Of a stretch of DNA of 64,000 nt, positions 36,462 to 49,028 are shown piece by piece. Every line of letters starts with the position of its first letter. The first letter of the stretch is position 1. The stretch lies in contig NW_027478442.1 of NCBI RefSeq assembly GCF_051014685.1, positions 124,001 to 188,000 of the forward strand, in the 5' to 3' direction. The position numbers and the translations under genes were made by a program. The notes under the pieces are model-generated. The model searched no databases. It was given only the letters and a program-made list of their open reading frames with translations, and had not been told where the DNA came from. This DNA comes from Ptiloglossa arizonensis (lineage: Eukaryota > Arthropoda > Insecta > Hymenoptera > Colletidae).

Positions 36462-39293
36462 GCTGAACCAGAATGGCCTAGGGAAAAAATACGCACACAG
36501 TTGTAATCGGGCTAGTTTCTACTTTCAGACGCAGCAGGAATTTTTGGGTTTGGTCAATCCGTTCGCGAGATATGGGAGTTTGATGACAAGAAATGGTTGA
36601 GAAGGAAAAAAATTTTTCGCAATTCTGCTGCTCCAAACGCTTAACCAGAATGGCCTACGGAAAAAGTACACATACCGTTGTATTCGGGCGAGTTTCTACT
36701 TTCAGATGCAATAGGAATTTTAGGGTTAGGTCAATCCGTTCGCGAGATATGGCAGTTTGAAGCCAAGAAATGGTTGAGAAGGCAAAAAATTTTTCGCAAT
36801 TCTGCTGCTCCAAACGCTTAACCAGAATGGCCTAGGGAAAAAATACGCATACTGTTGTAATCGGGCTAGTTTCTACTTTCAGATGCAACAGGAATTTTTG
36901 GGTTAGGTCATTCCGTTCGCGAGATATGGGAGTTTGAAGACAAGAAATGGTTGAGAAGGCAAAAAATTTTTCGCAATTCTGCTGCTCCAAACGCCTAACC
37001 AGAATGTCCTAGGGAAAAAATACGCATACTGTTGTAATCGGGCTAGTTTCTACTTTCAGACGCAGCAGGAATTTTTGGGTTTGGTCATTCCGTTCGCGAG
37101 ATATGGGAGTTTGAAGCCAAGAAATGGTTGAGAAGGCGTAAAATTTTTCGCAATTCTGCTGCTCCAAACGCTTAACCAGAATGGCTTAGGGAAAAAATAC
37201 ACATACCGTTGAAATCGGGCGATTTTCTACTTTCAAATGCAATAGGAATTTTTGGGTTAGGTCAATCCGTTCGCGAGATGTGGGAGTTTGAAGCTAAGAA
37301 ATGGTTGAGAAGACAAAAAATTTTTCGCAATTCTGCTGCTCCAAACGCTTAACCAGAATGGCCTAGGGAAAAAATACGCATACATTTGTAATCGGGCGAG
37401 TTTCTACTTTCAGACGCAGCAGGAATTTTTGGGTTTGGTCAATCCGTTCGCGAGATATGGGACTTTGAATCTAAGAAATGGTTGAGAAGGCAAAAATTTT
37501 TTCGCAATTCTGCTGTTCCAAACGCTTAACCAGAATGGCCTAGGGAAAAAATACGCATACTGTTGTAATCGGGCTAGTTTCTACTTTCAGACGCAGCAGG
37601 AATTTTTGGGTTTGGTCAATCCGTTCGCGAGATATGGGAGTTTGAAGCCAAGAAATGGTTGAGAAGGCAAAAAATTTTTCGCAATTCTGCTGCTCCAAAC
37701 GCTTAACCAGAACGGCCTAGGGAAAAAATACACATACCGTTGTAATCGGGCGAGCTTCTACTTTCAGATGCAATAAGAATATTTGGGTTATGTCAATCCG
37801 TTCGCGAGATATGGGAGTTTGAAGCTAAGAAATGTTTGAGAAGACAACAAATTTTTCGCAATTCTGCTGCTCCAAAAGTTTAACCAGAATGGCCTAGGGA
37901 AAAAATACGCATACAGTTGTAATCGAGCGAGTTTCTACTTTCAGACGCAGCAGGAATTTTTGGGTTTGCTCAATCCGTTCGCGAGATATGGGAGTTTGAA
38001 ACTAAGAAATGGTTGAGAAGACAACAAATTTTTCGCAATTCTGCTGCTCCAAACGCTTAACCAGAATGGCCTAGGGAAAAAATACACCTACCGTTGTAAT
38101 CGGGCAAGTTTCTACTTTCAAATGCAACAGGAATTTTTGGGTTAGGTCAATCCGTTCGCGAGATATGGCAGTTTGAAGCTAACAAATGGTTGAGGAGGCA
38201 AACAATTTTTCGCAATTCTGCTGCTCCAAACGCTGAACCAGAATGGCCTAGGGAAAAAATACGCACACAGTTGTAATCGGGCTAGTTTCTACTTTCAGAC
38301 GCAGCAGGAACTTTTGGGTTTGGTCAATCCGTTCGCGAGATATGGGAGTTTGATGACAAGAAATGGTTGAGAAGGCAAAAAATTTTTCGCAATTCTGCTG
38401 CTCCAAACGCTTAACCAGAATGGCCTACGGAAAAAGTACACATACCGTTGTATTCGGGCGAGTTTCTACTTTCACATGCAATAGGAATTTTAGGGTTAGG
38501 TCAATCCGTTCGCGAGATATGGCAGTTTGAAGCCAAGAAATGGTTGAGAAGGCAAAAAATTTTTCGCATTTCTGCTGCTCCAAACGCTTAACCAGAATGG
38601 CCTAGGGAAAAAATACCCACACCGTTGTAATCGGACGAGCTTCTACTTTCAGATGCAACAGGAATTTTTGGGTTAGGTCAATCCGTTCGCGAGATATGGG
38701 AGTTTGAAGCCAAGAAATGGTTGAGAAGGTAAAAAATATTTCGCAATTCTGCTGCTCCAAACGCTTATCCAGAATGGCCTAGGGAAAAAATACTCACACC
38801 GGTGTAATCGGGCGAGTTTCTACTTTCAAACGCAGCAGGAATTTTTGGGTTTGCTCAATCCGTTCGCGAGATATGGGAGTTTGAAGCCAAGAAATGGTTG
38901 AGAAGGCGAAAAATTTTTCGCAATTCTGCTGCTCCAAACGCTTAACCAGAATGGCCTAGGGAAAAAATACACATACCGTTGTAATCGGGCGAGTTTCTAC
39001 TTTCAGATGCAATAGGAATTTTTGGGTTAGGTCAATCCGTTCGCGAGATAAGGGAGTTTGAGGCTAAGAAATGGTAGAGAAGACAACAAATTTTTCGCAA
39101 TTCTGCTGCTCCAGACGTTTAACCAGAATGGCCTAGGGAAATAATACGCATACAGTTGTAATCGGGCGAGTTTCTACTTTCAGACGCAGCAGGAATTTTT
39201 GGGTTCGCTCAATCCGTTCGCGAGATATGGGAGTTTGAAGCCAAGAAATGGTTGAGAAGGCAAAAAATATTTCGCAATTCTGCTGCTCCAAAC
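36462..39293. repeat. Second, rearranged copy of the 29-monomer block
   Basis: Relative to 31,329-34,691 this copy has one extra monomer (37,347-37,523, with cgcatacatttg and gggactttgaatc). It lacks four monomers equivalent to 33,276-33,983. The spacing to the first copy therefore changes from 5133 to 5310 and then to 4602 bp. All shifts are whole monomers. Confidence 0.75.
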
Positions 39294-40709
39294 GCTTATC
39301 CAGAATGGCCTAGGGAAAAAATACACACACCGTTGTAATCGGGCGAGTTTCTACTTTCAGACGCAGCAGGAATTTTTGGGTTTGCTCAATCCGTTCGGGA
39401 GATATGGGAGTTTGAAGCCAAGAAATGGTTGAGAAGGCAAAAAATTTTTCGCAATTCTGCTGCTCCAAACGCTTAACCAGGATGGCCTAGGGAAAAAATA
39501 CGCACACTGTTGTAATCGGGCTAGTTTCTACTTTCAGACGCAGCAGGAATTTTTGGGTTTGGTCAATCCGTTCGCGAGATATGGGAGTTTGAAGCCAAGA
39601 AATGGTTGAGAAGGCAAAAAATTTTTCGCAATTCTGCTGCTCCAGACGTTTAACCAGAATGGCCTAGGGAAATAATACGCATACAGTTGTAATCGGGCGA
39701 GTTTCTACTTTCAGACGCAGCAGGAATTTTTGGGTTTGGTCAATCCGTTCGCGAGATATGGGAGTTTGATGACAAGAAATGGTTGAGAAGGCAAAAAATT
39801 TTTCGCAATTCTGCTGCTCCAAACGCTTAACCAGAATGGCCTACGGAAAAAGTACACATACCGTTGTATTCGGGCGAGTTTCTACTTTCAGATGCAGTAG
39901 GAATTTTAGGGTTAGGTCAATCCGTTCGCGAGATATGGCAGTTTGAAGCCAAGAAATGGTTGAGAAGGCAAAAAATTTTTCGCATTTCTGCTGCTCCAAA
40001 CGCTTAACCAGAATGGCCTAGGGAAAAAATACATATACCGTTGTAATCGAGCGAGTTTCTACTTTCAGATGCAACAGGAATTTTTGGGTTAGGTCATTCC
40101 GTTCGCGAGATATGGGAGTTTGAAGACAAGAAATGGTTGAGAAGGCAAAAAATTTTTCGCAATTCTGCTGCTCCAAACGCTTAACCAGACTGGCCTAGGG
40201 AAAAAATACCCACACCGTTGTAATCGGACGAGCTTCTACTTTCAGATGCAACAGGAATTTTTGGGTTTGGTCAATCCGTTCGCGAGATATGGGAGTTTGA
40301 AGCCAAGAAATGGTTGAGAAGGTAAAAAATATTTCGCAATTCTGCTGCTCCAAACGTTTATCCAGAATGGCCTAGGGAAAAAATACATATACCGTTGTAA
40401 TCGAGCGAGTTTCTACTTTCAGATGCAACAGGAATTTTTGGGTTAGGTCAATCCGTTCGCGAGATGTGGGAGTTTGAAGCTAAGAAATGTTTGAGAAGAC
40501 AACAAATTTTTCGCAATTCTGCTGCTCCAAACGTTTAACCAGAATGGCCTAGGGATAAAATACGCATACAGTTGTAATCGAGCGGGTTTCTACTTTCAGA
40601 CGCAGCAGGAATTTTTGGGTTTGCTCAATCCGTTCGCGTGATATGGGAGTTTGAAGCCAAGAAGTGGTTGAGAAGGCAAAAAATTTTTCGCAATTCTGCT
40701 TATCCAAAC
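39294..40709. repeat. Family A, eight mixed monomers
   Basis: These eight 177 bp monomers show no long block match that I could follow. They include a second ccagacgtttaacc junction near 39,643, a cctacgg monomer at 39,825, a gactggcc monomer near 40,187 and two acatataccg monomers. From 39,825 the register is one base short because of the deletion at 30.7 kb. Confidence 0.7.
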
Positions 40710-43006
40710 GCTTAACCAGAATGGCCAAGGAAAAAATACACACACCGTTGTAATCGGGCGAGTTTCTACTTTCAGACGCAGCAGGAATTTTTGGGTTTGC
40801 TCAATCCGTTCGCGAGATATGGGAGTTTGAAACCAAGAAATGGTTGAGAAGGCAAAAAATTTTTCGCAATTCTGCTGCTCCAAACGCTTAACCAGAATGG
40901 CCTAGGGAAAAAATACACATACCGTTGTAATCGGGCGATTTTCTACTCTCAAATGCAATAGGAATTTTTGGGATAGGTGAATCCGTTCGCGAGATATGGG
41001 AGTTTGAAGCTAAGGAATGGTTGAGAAGAGAACAAATTTTTCGCAATTCTGCTGCTCCAAACGCTTATCCAGAATGGTCTAGGGAAAAAATACACATACC
41101 GTTGTAATCGGGCGAGTTTCTACTTTCAGACGCAGCAGGAATTTTTGGGTTTGCTCAATCCGTTCGCTAGATATGGGAGTTTGATGACAAGAAATGGTTG
41201 AGGAGGCAAAAAATTTTTCGCAATTCTGCTGCTCCAAACGCTTAACCAGAATGGCCAACGGAAAAAGTACACATACCGTTGTATTCGGGCGAGTTTCTAC
41301 TTTCAGATGCAATAGGAATTTTAGGGTTAGGTCAATCCGTTCGCGAGATATGGAAGTTTGAAGCCAAGAAATGGTTGAGAAGGCAAAAAATTTTTCGCAA
41401 TTCTGCTGCTCCACACGCTTAACCAGAATGGCCTAGGGAAAAAATACCCATACCGTTGTAATCGGACGAGCTTCTACTTTCAGATGCAACAGGAATTTTT
41501 GGGTTAGGCCAATCCGTTCGCGAGATATGGAACTTTGAAGCCAAGAAATGGTTGAGAAGGTAAAAAATATTTCGCAATTCTGCTGTTCCAAACGCTTATC
41601 CAGAATGGCCTAGGGAAAAAATAATCACACCGTTGTAATCGGGCGAGTTTCAACTTTCAGACGCAGCAGGAATTTTTGGGTTTGCTCAATCCGTTCGCGA
41701 GATATGGAAGTTTGAAGCCAAGAAATGGTTGAGAAGGCAAAAAATTTTTCTCAATTCTGCAGCTCCAAACGCTTAACCAGAATGGCCTAGGGAAAAAATA
41801 CACATACCGTTGTAATCGGGCGATTTTCTACTCTCAAATGCAAAAGGAATTTTTGGGTTAGGTTAATCCGTTCGCGAGATATGGGAGTTTGAAGCTAAGG
41901 AATGGTTGAGAAGAGAACAAATTTTTCGCAATTCTGCTGCTCCAAACGCTTATCCAGAATGGTCTAGGGAAAAAATACACATACCGTTGTAATCGGGCGA
42001 GTTTCTACTTTCAGATGCAATAGGAATTTTTGGGTTAGGTCAATCCGTTCGCGAGATAAGGGAGTTTGAGGCTAAGAAATGGTTGAGAAGACAACAAATT
42101 TTTCAATTCTGCTGCTCCAAACGTTTAACCAGAATGGCCTAGGGAAATAATACGCATACAGTTGTAATCGGGCGAGTTTCTACTTTCAGACGCAGCAGGA
42201 ATTTTTGGGTTTGCTCAATCCGTTCGCGAGATATGGGAGGTCGAAGCCAAGAAATGGTTGAGAAGGCAAAAAATATTTCGCAATTCTGCTGCTCCAAACG
42301 CTTATCCAGAATGGCCTAGGGAAAAAATACACACAACGTTGTAATCGGGCGAGTTTCTACTTTCAGACGCAGCAGGAATTTTTGGGTTTACTCAATCCGT
42401 TCGCGAGATATGGGAGTTTGAGGCTAAGAAATGGTTGAGGAGACAACAAATTATTCGCAATTCTGCTGCTCCAAACGTTTAACCAGAATGGCCTAGGGAA
42501 ATAATACGCATACAGTTGTAATCGGGCGAGTTTCTACTTTCAGACGCAGCAGGAATTTTTGGGTTCGCTCAATCCGTTCGCGAGATATGGGAGTTTGAAG
42601 CCAAGAAATGGTTGAGAAGGCAAAAATTTTTTCGCAATTCTGCTGCTCCAAACGCTTAACAAGAATGGCCTAGGGAAAAAATACGCATACTGTTGTAATC
42701 GGGCTAGTTTCTACTTTCAGACGCAGCAGGAATTTTTGGGTTTGGTCAATCCGTTCGCGAGATATGGTAGTTTGAAGCAAGAAATGGTTGAGGAGGCAAA
42801 AAATTTTTCGCAATTCTGCTGCTCCAAACGCTTAACCAGAACGGCCTAGGGAAAAAATACACATACCGTTGTAATCGGGCGAGCTTCTACTTTCAGATGC
42901 AATAGGAATATTTGGGTTAGGTCAATCCGTTCGCGAGATATGAGAGTTTGAAGCTAAGAAATGTTTGAGAAGGCGACAAATTTTTCGCAATTCTGCTGCC
43001 CCAAAC
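40710..43006. repeat. Degenerate distal edge of family A
   Basis: This 2.3 kb stretch holds three of the four length changes in all of family A: 176 bp at 40,710-40,885 (atggccaagg), 175 bp at 41,948-42,122 (tttcaattctg, two bases lost) and 176 bp at 42,654-42,829 (gaagcaagaaatgg). Private substitutions are also denser, for example ccacacgc, tcgctagat and aagagaacaaa. It looks like an older array edge that recombination no longer homogenises. Confidence 0.75.
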
Positions 43007-43184
43007 GCTTAACCAGAATGGCATAGGGGAAAAATACACATACCCTTGTAATCGGGCGACTTTCTACTCTCAGGTGCAACAGTAATTTCTCCGATTCGTC
43101 AATCCGATCGCGAGATATGGGAGTTTGAACGTTAAAGAATGGTTGAGAAACCATCAAAATTTTCGCAAGTCTGATACTCGAAAC
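43007..43184. repeat. A/B hybrid monomer at the family junction (178 bp)
   Basis: The monomer begins as family A (gcttaaccagaatggc) and from about 43,023 is family B (ataggggaaaaatac, then gttaaagaatgg and aaaccatcaaaatttt). One extra base occurs in gaacgttaaag. Private changes such as gatccgat-like ccgatcgcg and ctccgattcg mark it as a diverged edge copy. The preceding monomer is fully A and the following one fully B. Confidence 0.85.
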
Positions 43185-44601
43185 CAATAACTACAAAGGC
43201 TTAGGGGAAAAATACACATACCCTTGTAATCGGGAGAGTTTCTACTTTCAGATGCAACAGGAATTTCTCGAGTTCGTCAAACCGTTCGCGAGATATGGGA
43301 GTTTGAAGTTAAGGAATGTTTGAGAAACCATCAAAATTTTCGCAATTCTGATGCTAGAAACGAATAACTGGAATGACCTAGGGAAAAAGTACACACATCA
43401 TTGTAATCGGTCGACTTTCTACTTTCAGATGCAACAGGAAATAATCGAGTTCGTCAATCCGTTCGCGAGATATGGGAGTTTGAAATTAAGGAATGCTTGA
43501 GAAACCATCAAAATTTTCGCAAGTCTGATACTCGAAACCAATAACTACAAAGCCCTACGGGGAAAAATACACATACCTTTGTAATCGGGCGGGTTTATAC
43601 TTTCGGATGCAACAGGAATTTCTCGAGCTCGTCAATCCGTTCGCGAGATATGGGAGTTTGAAGTTAAGGAATGGTTGAGAAACCACCAAAATTTTCGCAA
43701 GTCTGATACTCGAAACCAATAACTGGAACGGCCTAGGGGAAAAGTGCACACACCAATGTAATCGGGCAAGTTTCTACTTTCAAATGCAACAGGAATTTCT
43801 CGAGTTCGTCAATCTGTTCGCGAGATATGGGAGTATGAAGTGAAGGAATGGTTGAGAGACCATCACAATTTTCGCAATTCTGATGCTAGAAACGAATAAC
43901 TGGAATGACCTAGGGAAAAAATACACACACCATTGTAATCGGACGACTTTCTACTTTCAGATGCAACAGGAAATAATCGAGTTCGTCAATCCGTTCGCGA
44001 GATATGGGAGTTTGAAGTTAAGGAATGCTTGAGAAACCATCAAAATTTTCGCAATTCTGATACTCGAAACCAATAACTACAAAGCCCTAGGGGAAAAATA
44101 CACATACCTTTGTAATCGGGCGAGTTTATACTTTCAGATGCAACAGGAATTTCTCGAGCTCGTCAATCCGTTCGCGAGATATGGGAGTTTGAAGTTAAGG
44201 AATGGTTGAGAAACCATCAAAATTTTCGCAAGTCTGATACTCGAAACCAATAACTACAAAGCCCTAGGGGAAAGATACACATACCTTTGTAATCGGACGA
44301 GTTTATATTTTCAGATGCAACAGGAATTTCTCGAGCTCGTCAATCCGTTCGCGAGATATGGGAGTTTGAAATTAAGGAATGGTTGAGAGACCATCACAAT
44401 TTTCGCAAGTCTGATACTCGAAACCAATAACTACTATCGCCTAGGGCAAAAATACACATACCGTTGTAATCGGACGAGTTTCTGCTTTCAGATGCAACAG
44501 GAATTTCTCGAGTTCGTCAATTCGTTCGCGAGATATGGGAGTTTGAAGTTAAGGAATGCTTGAGAAACCATCAAAATTTTCGCAAGTCTGATACTCGAAA
44601 C
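43185..44601. repeat. Family B 8-mer of 1417 bp, copy 1
   Basis: Eight monomers, one of them 178 bp (43,539-43,716, with ccctacgggg). Two monomers (near 43,438 and 43,972) carry the ggaaataatcgag variant. The block recurs directly at 44,602. Confidence 0.85.
44202..44217. other. Family-B-specific hairpin dyad (example)
   Basis: The 16 bases atggttgagaaaccat form a perfect six-base-pair stem (ATGGTT with AACCAT) around a four-base GAGA loop. It sits at offsets 132-147 of most family B monomers. Family A reads atggttgagaaggcaa at the same place and cannot pair. Several B copies weaken the stem by one pair, for example atgctt, acggtt or atgttt on the left arm. In RNA the loop would fit the GNRA tetraloop class. 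Confidence 0.6.
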
Positions 44602-46018
44602 CAATAACTACAAAGGCTTAGGGGAAAAATACACATACCCTTGTAATCGGGAGAGTTTCTACTTTCAGATGCAACAGGAATTTCTCGAGTTCGTCAAACC
44701 GTTCGCGAGATATGGGAGTTTGAAGTTAAGGAATGTTTGAGAAACCATCAAAATTTTCGCAATTCTGATGCTAGAAACGAATAACTGGAATGACCTAGGG
44801 AAAAAGTACACACATCATTGTAATCGGTCGACTTTCTACTTTCAGATGCAACAGGAAATAATCGAGTTCGTCAATCCGTTCGCGAGATATGGGAGTTTGA
44901 AATTAAGGAATGCTTGAGAAACCATCAAAATTTTCGCAAGTCTGATACTCGAAACCAATAACTACAAAGCCCTACGGGGAAAAATACACATACCTTTGTA
45001 ATCGGGCGGGTTTATACTTTCGGATGCAACAGGAATTTCTCGAGCTCGTCAATCCGTTCGCGAGATATGGGAGTTTGAAGTTAAGGAATGGTTGAGAAAC
45101 CACCAAAATTTTCGCAAGTCTGATACTCGAAACCAATAACTGGAACGGCCTAGGGGAAAAGTGCACACACCATTGTAATCGGGCAAGTTTCTACTTTCAA
45201 ATGCAACAGGAATTTCTCGAGTTCGTCAATCTGTTCGCGAGATATGGGAGTATGAAGTGAAGGCATGGTTGAGAGACCATCACAATTTTCGCAATTCTGA
45301 TGCTAGAAACGAATAACTGGAATGACCTAGGGAAAAAATACACACACCATTGTAATCGGACGACTTTCTACTTTCAGATGCAACAGGAAATAATCGAGTT
45401 CGTCAATCCGTTCGCGAGATATGGGAGTTTGAAGTTAAGGAATGCTTGAGAAACCATCAAAATTTTCGCAAGTCTGATACTCGAAACCAATAACTACAAA
45501 GCCCTAGGGGAAAAATACACATACCTTTGTAATCGGGCGAGTTTATACTTTCAGATGCAACAGGAATTTCTCGAGCTCGTCAATCCGTTCGCGAGATATG
45601 GGAGTTTGAAGTTAAGGAATGGTTGAGAAACCATCAAAATTTTCGCAAGTCTGATACTCGAAACCAATAACTACAAAGCCCTAGGGGAAAGATACACATA
45701 CCTTTGTAATCGGACGAGTTTATATTTTCAGATGCAACAGGAATTTCTCGAGCTCGTCAATCCGTTCGCGAGATATGGGAGTTTGAAATTAAGGAATGGT
45801 TGAGAGACCATCACAATTTTCGCAAGTCTGATACTCGAAACCAATAACTACTATCGCCTAGGGCAAAAATACACATACCGTTGTAATCGGACGAGTTTCT
45901 GCTTTCAGATGCAACAGGAATTTCTCGAGTTCGTCAATTCGTTCGCGAGATATGGGAGTTTGAAGTTAAGGAATGCTTGAGAAACCATCAAAATATTCGC
46001 AAGTCTGCTACTCGAAAC
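44602..46018. repeat. Family B 8-mer of 1417 bp, copy 2
   Basis: Nearly identical to 43,185-44,601, including the 178 bp monomer (44,956-45,133). Differences I noticed are caccattg for caccaatg (about 45,170), aaggcatgg for aaggaatgg (about 45,264), gcaagtctg for gcaattctg (about 45,472), and two changes near the end (aaatattcg and ctgctactcg). Confidence 0.85.
44701..44717 (+). other. CENP-B-box-like motif, family B example
   Basis: The same 17-base motif, gttcgcgagatatggga, lies at offsets 100-116 of the family B monomer beginning at 44,602. It is unchanged from family A although the families differ at about 15% of positions overall. B variants include gaggtatcgg and gatatgcgag, none of which restores the full core. 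Confidence 0.4.
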
Positions 46019-47612
46019 CAATAACTGGAATGGCCTAGGGGAAAAGTACACACACCATTGTAATGGGGCGAGTTTCTACTTTCAGATGCAACTGGAATTT
46101 CTCGAGTTCGTCAATCCGTTCGCGAGGTATCGGAGTTTGAAGTTAAACAATGGTTGAGAAACCATCAAAATTTTCGCAAGTCTGATTCTCGAAACCAATA
46201 ACTACTATGGCCTAGGGCAAAAATACACATACCGTTGTAATCGGACGAGTTTCTGGTTTCAGATGCAATAGGAATTTCTCGAGTTCGTCAATCCGTTCGC
46301 GAGATATGGGAGTTTGAAGTTAAGGAATGCTTGAGAAACCATCAAAATATTCGCAAGTCTGATACTCGAAACCAATAACTACAAAGGCCTAGGAGAAAGA
46401 TACACACACCATTCTAATGGGGCGAGTTTCTACTTTCAGATGCAACAAGAATTTTTCGAGCTCGTCAATCCGTTCGCGAGATATGGGAGTTTGAAGTTAA
46501 GGAATGGTTGAGAAACCACCAAAATTTTCGCAATTCTGATACTCGAAACCAATAACTGGAACGGCCTAGGGGAAAAGTACACACACCATTGTAATCGGGC
46601 AAGTTTCTACTTTCAAATGCAACAGGAATTTCTCGAGTTCGTCAATCTGTTCGCGAGATATGGGAGTATGAAGTGAAGGAATGGTTGAGAGACCATCACA
46701 ATTTTCGCAATTCTGATGCTAGAAACGAATAACTGGAATGACCTAGGGAAAAAATACACACACCATTGTAATCGGACGACTTTCTACTTTCAGATGCAAC
46801 AGGAAATAATCGAGTTCGTCAATCCGTTCGCGAGATATGGGAGTTTGAAGTTAAGGAATGCTTGAGAAACCATCAAAATTTTCGCAATTCTGATGCTAGA
46901 AACGAATAACTGGAATGACCTAGGGAAAAAGAACACACACCATTGTAATCGGTCGACTTTCTACTTACAGATGCAACAGGAAATAATCGAGTTCGTCAAT
47001 CCGTTCGCGAGATATGGGAGTTCGAAGTTAAGGAATGCTTGAGAAACCATCAAAATTTTCGCAAATCTGATACTCGAAACCAATAACAACAAAGCCCTAG
47101 GGGAAAAATACACATAGCTTTGTAATCGGGCGAGTTTATACTTTCAGATGCAACAGGAATTTCTCGAGCTCGTCAATCCGTTCGCGAGATATGGGAGTTT
47201 GAAGTTAAGGAATGGTTGAGAAACCATCAAAATTTTCGCAAGTCTGATGCTCGAAACCAATAACTGGAACAGCCTAGGTGAAAAGTACACACACCATTGT
47301 AATCGGGCAAGTTTCTACTTTCAAATGCAACAGGAATTTCTCGAGTTCGTCAATCCGTTCGCGAGATATGGGAGTTTGAAGTTAAGGAATGCTTGAGAAA
47401 CCATCAAAATTTTCGCAAGTCTGATACTCGAAACCAATAACTACAAATTCCCTAGGGGAAAAATACACATACCTTTGTAATCGCGCGAGTTTATACTTTC
47501 AGATGCAACAGGAATTTCTCGAGCTCGTCAATCCGTTCGCGAGATATGGGAGTTTGAAATTAAGGAACGGTTGAGAAACCATCAAAATTTTCGCAAAGCT
47601 GATACTCGAAAA
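46019..47612. repeat. Family B, nine mixed monomers
   Basis: Nine monomers between two regular HOR blocks. The pairs near 46,802 and 46,980 both have ggaaataatcgag. The last monomer (47,435-47,612) is 178 bp because of aaattccctagggg. I see no tandem HOR here, although single monomers resemble the neighbouring blocks. Confidence 0.7.
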
Positions 47613-49028
47613 CAATAACTGGAATGGCCTAGGGGAGAAGTACACACACCATTGTAAAGGGGCGAGTTCCTGCTTTCAGATGCAACAGGAATTCCTCGAT
47701 TTCGTCAATCCATTCGCGAGATATGGGAGTTTGAAGTTAAGGAATGGTTGAGAAACCATCAAAATTTTCGCAAGTGTGATACTCGAAACCAATAACTACA
47801 AAGGCTTAGGGGAAACATACACATACCCTTGTAATCGGGCGAGTTTCTACTTTCAGATGCAACAGGAATTTGTCGAGCTCGTCAATCCGTTCGCGATATA
47901 TGGGAGTTTGAAGTTAAGGAATGGTTGAGAAACCATCAAAATTTTCGCAAGTCTGATACTCGAAACCAATAACTGGAACGGCCTAGGGGAAAAGTACACA
48001 CACCATTGTGATCGGGCCAGTTTCTACTTTCAAGTGCAACAGGAATTTCTGGAGTTCGCCAATCCGTTGGCGAGGTATCGGAGTTTGAAGTTAAGGAACG
48101 GTTGAGAAACCATCAAAATTTTCGCAAGTCTGATACTCGAAACCAATAACTACAAAGGCTTAGGGGAAAAATAAACATACCATTGTAATCGGGCGAGTTT
48201 CTACTTTCAGATGCAACAGGAATTTCTCGAGTTCGTCAATCCGTTCGCGTGATATGGGAGTTTGAATTTAAGGAATGGTTGAGAAACCATCAAAATTTTC
48301 GCAAGTCTGATACACGAAACCAATAACTGGAATGGCCTAGGGGAAAAGTACACACACCATTGTAATCGGGCGGGTTTCTGCTTTCAGATGCAACAGGAAT
48401 TTCCCGAGTTCGTCAATCCGTTCGCGAGATATGCGAGTTTGAAATTAAGGAATGGTTGAGAAACCATCAAAATTTTCGCAATTCTGATGCTAGAAACGAA
48501 TAACTCGAATGACCTAGGGGAAAAGTACACACACCATTGTAATCGTTAGACTTTCTACTTTCAGATGCAACAGGAAATAATCGAGTTCGTCAGTCCGTTC
48601 GCGAGATATGGGACTTTGAAGTTAAGGAATGCTTGAGAAACCATCAAAATTTTCGCAAGTCTGATACTCGAAACCAATAACTACAAAGCCGTAGGGGAAA
48701 AATACACATACCATTGTAATCGGGCAAGTTTACACTTTCAGATGCAACAGGAATTTCTCGAGCTCGTCAATCCGTTCGCGAGATATGGGAGTTTGAAGTT
48801 AAGGAATGCTGGATGAACCATCAAAATTTTCGCAAGTCTGATACTCGACACCAATAACTACAAAGGCTTAGGGGAAAAATACACATACCGTTGTAATCGG
48901 GACAGTTTCTTCTTCCAGATGCAACCGGAATTTCTCGTGTTCGTCAATCCGTTCGCGAGATATGGGAGTTTGAAATTAAGGAACGGTTGAGAAACCATCA
49001 AAATTTTCGCAAAACTGATACTCGAAAA
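47613..49028. repeat. Family B 8-mer of 1416 bp, copy 1
   Basis: It begins at gaaaacaataactgg, a variant of the normal gaaaccaataac, followed by gtaaaggggcgagttcctg. Monomer variants in order include acatacaca, gtgatcgggccag, ataaacatacc, gatatgcgag, cgttagac with ataatcgag, and a gggacagtttcttcttcc monomer. Shared sequence starts slightly upstream, near 47,540. Confidence 0.85.

Larger units (their letters stand above)
1..43006. repeat. Satellite family A (243 monomers)
   Basis: Using gcttaac as offset 1, family A monomers typically carry gaatggcctaggg at offsets 10-22, gacgcagcagg at 67-77, tttttgggtt at 80-89, gaagccaagaaatgg at 121-135, aaggcaaaaaattttt at 141-156 and ctgctgctccaaac at 164-177. 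The consensus is about 43.5% GC by hand count. The span is 243 x 177 minus 5 bp, explained by four short deletions at 30.7, 40.7, 42.1 and 42.8 kb. Variants are shared in fixed order between distant places, which gives the higher-order structure listed separately. Confidence 0.93.
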
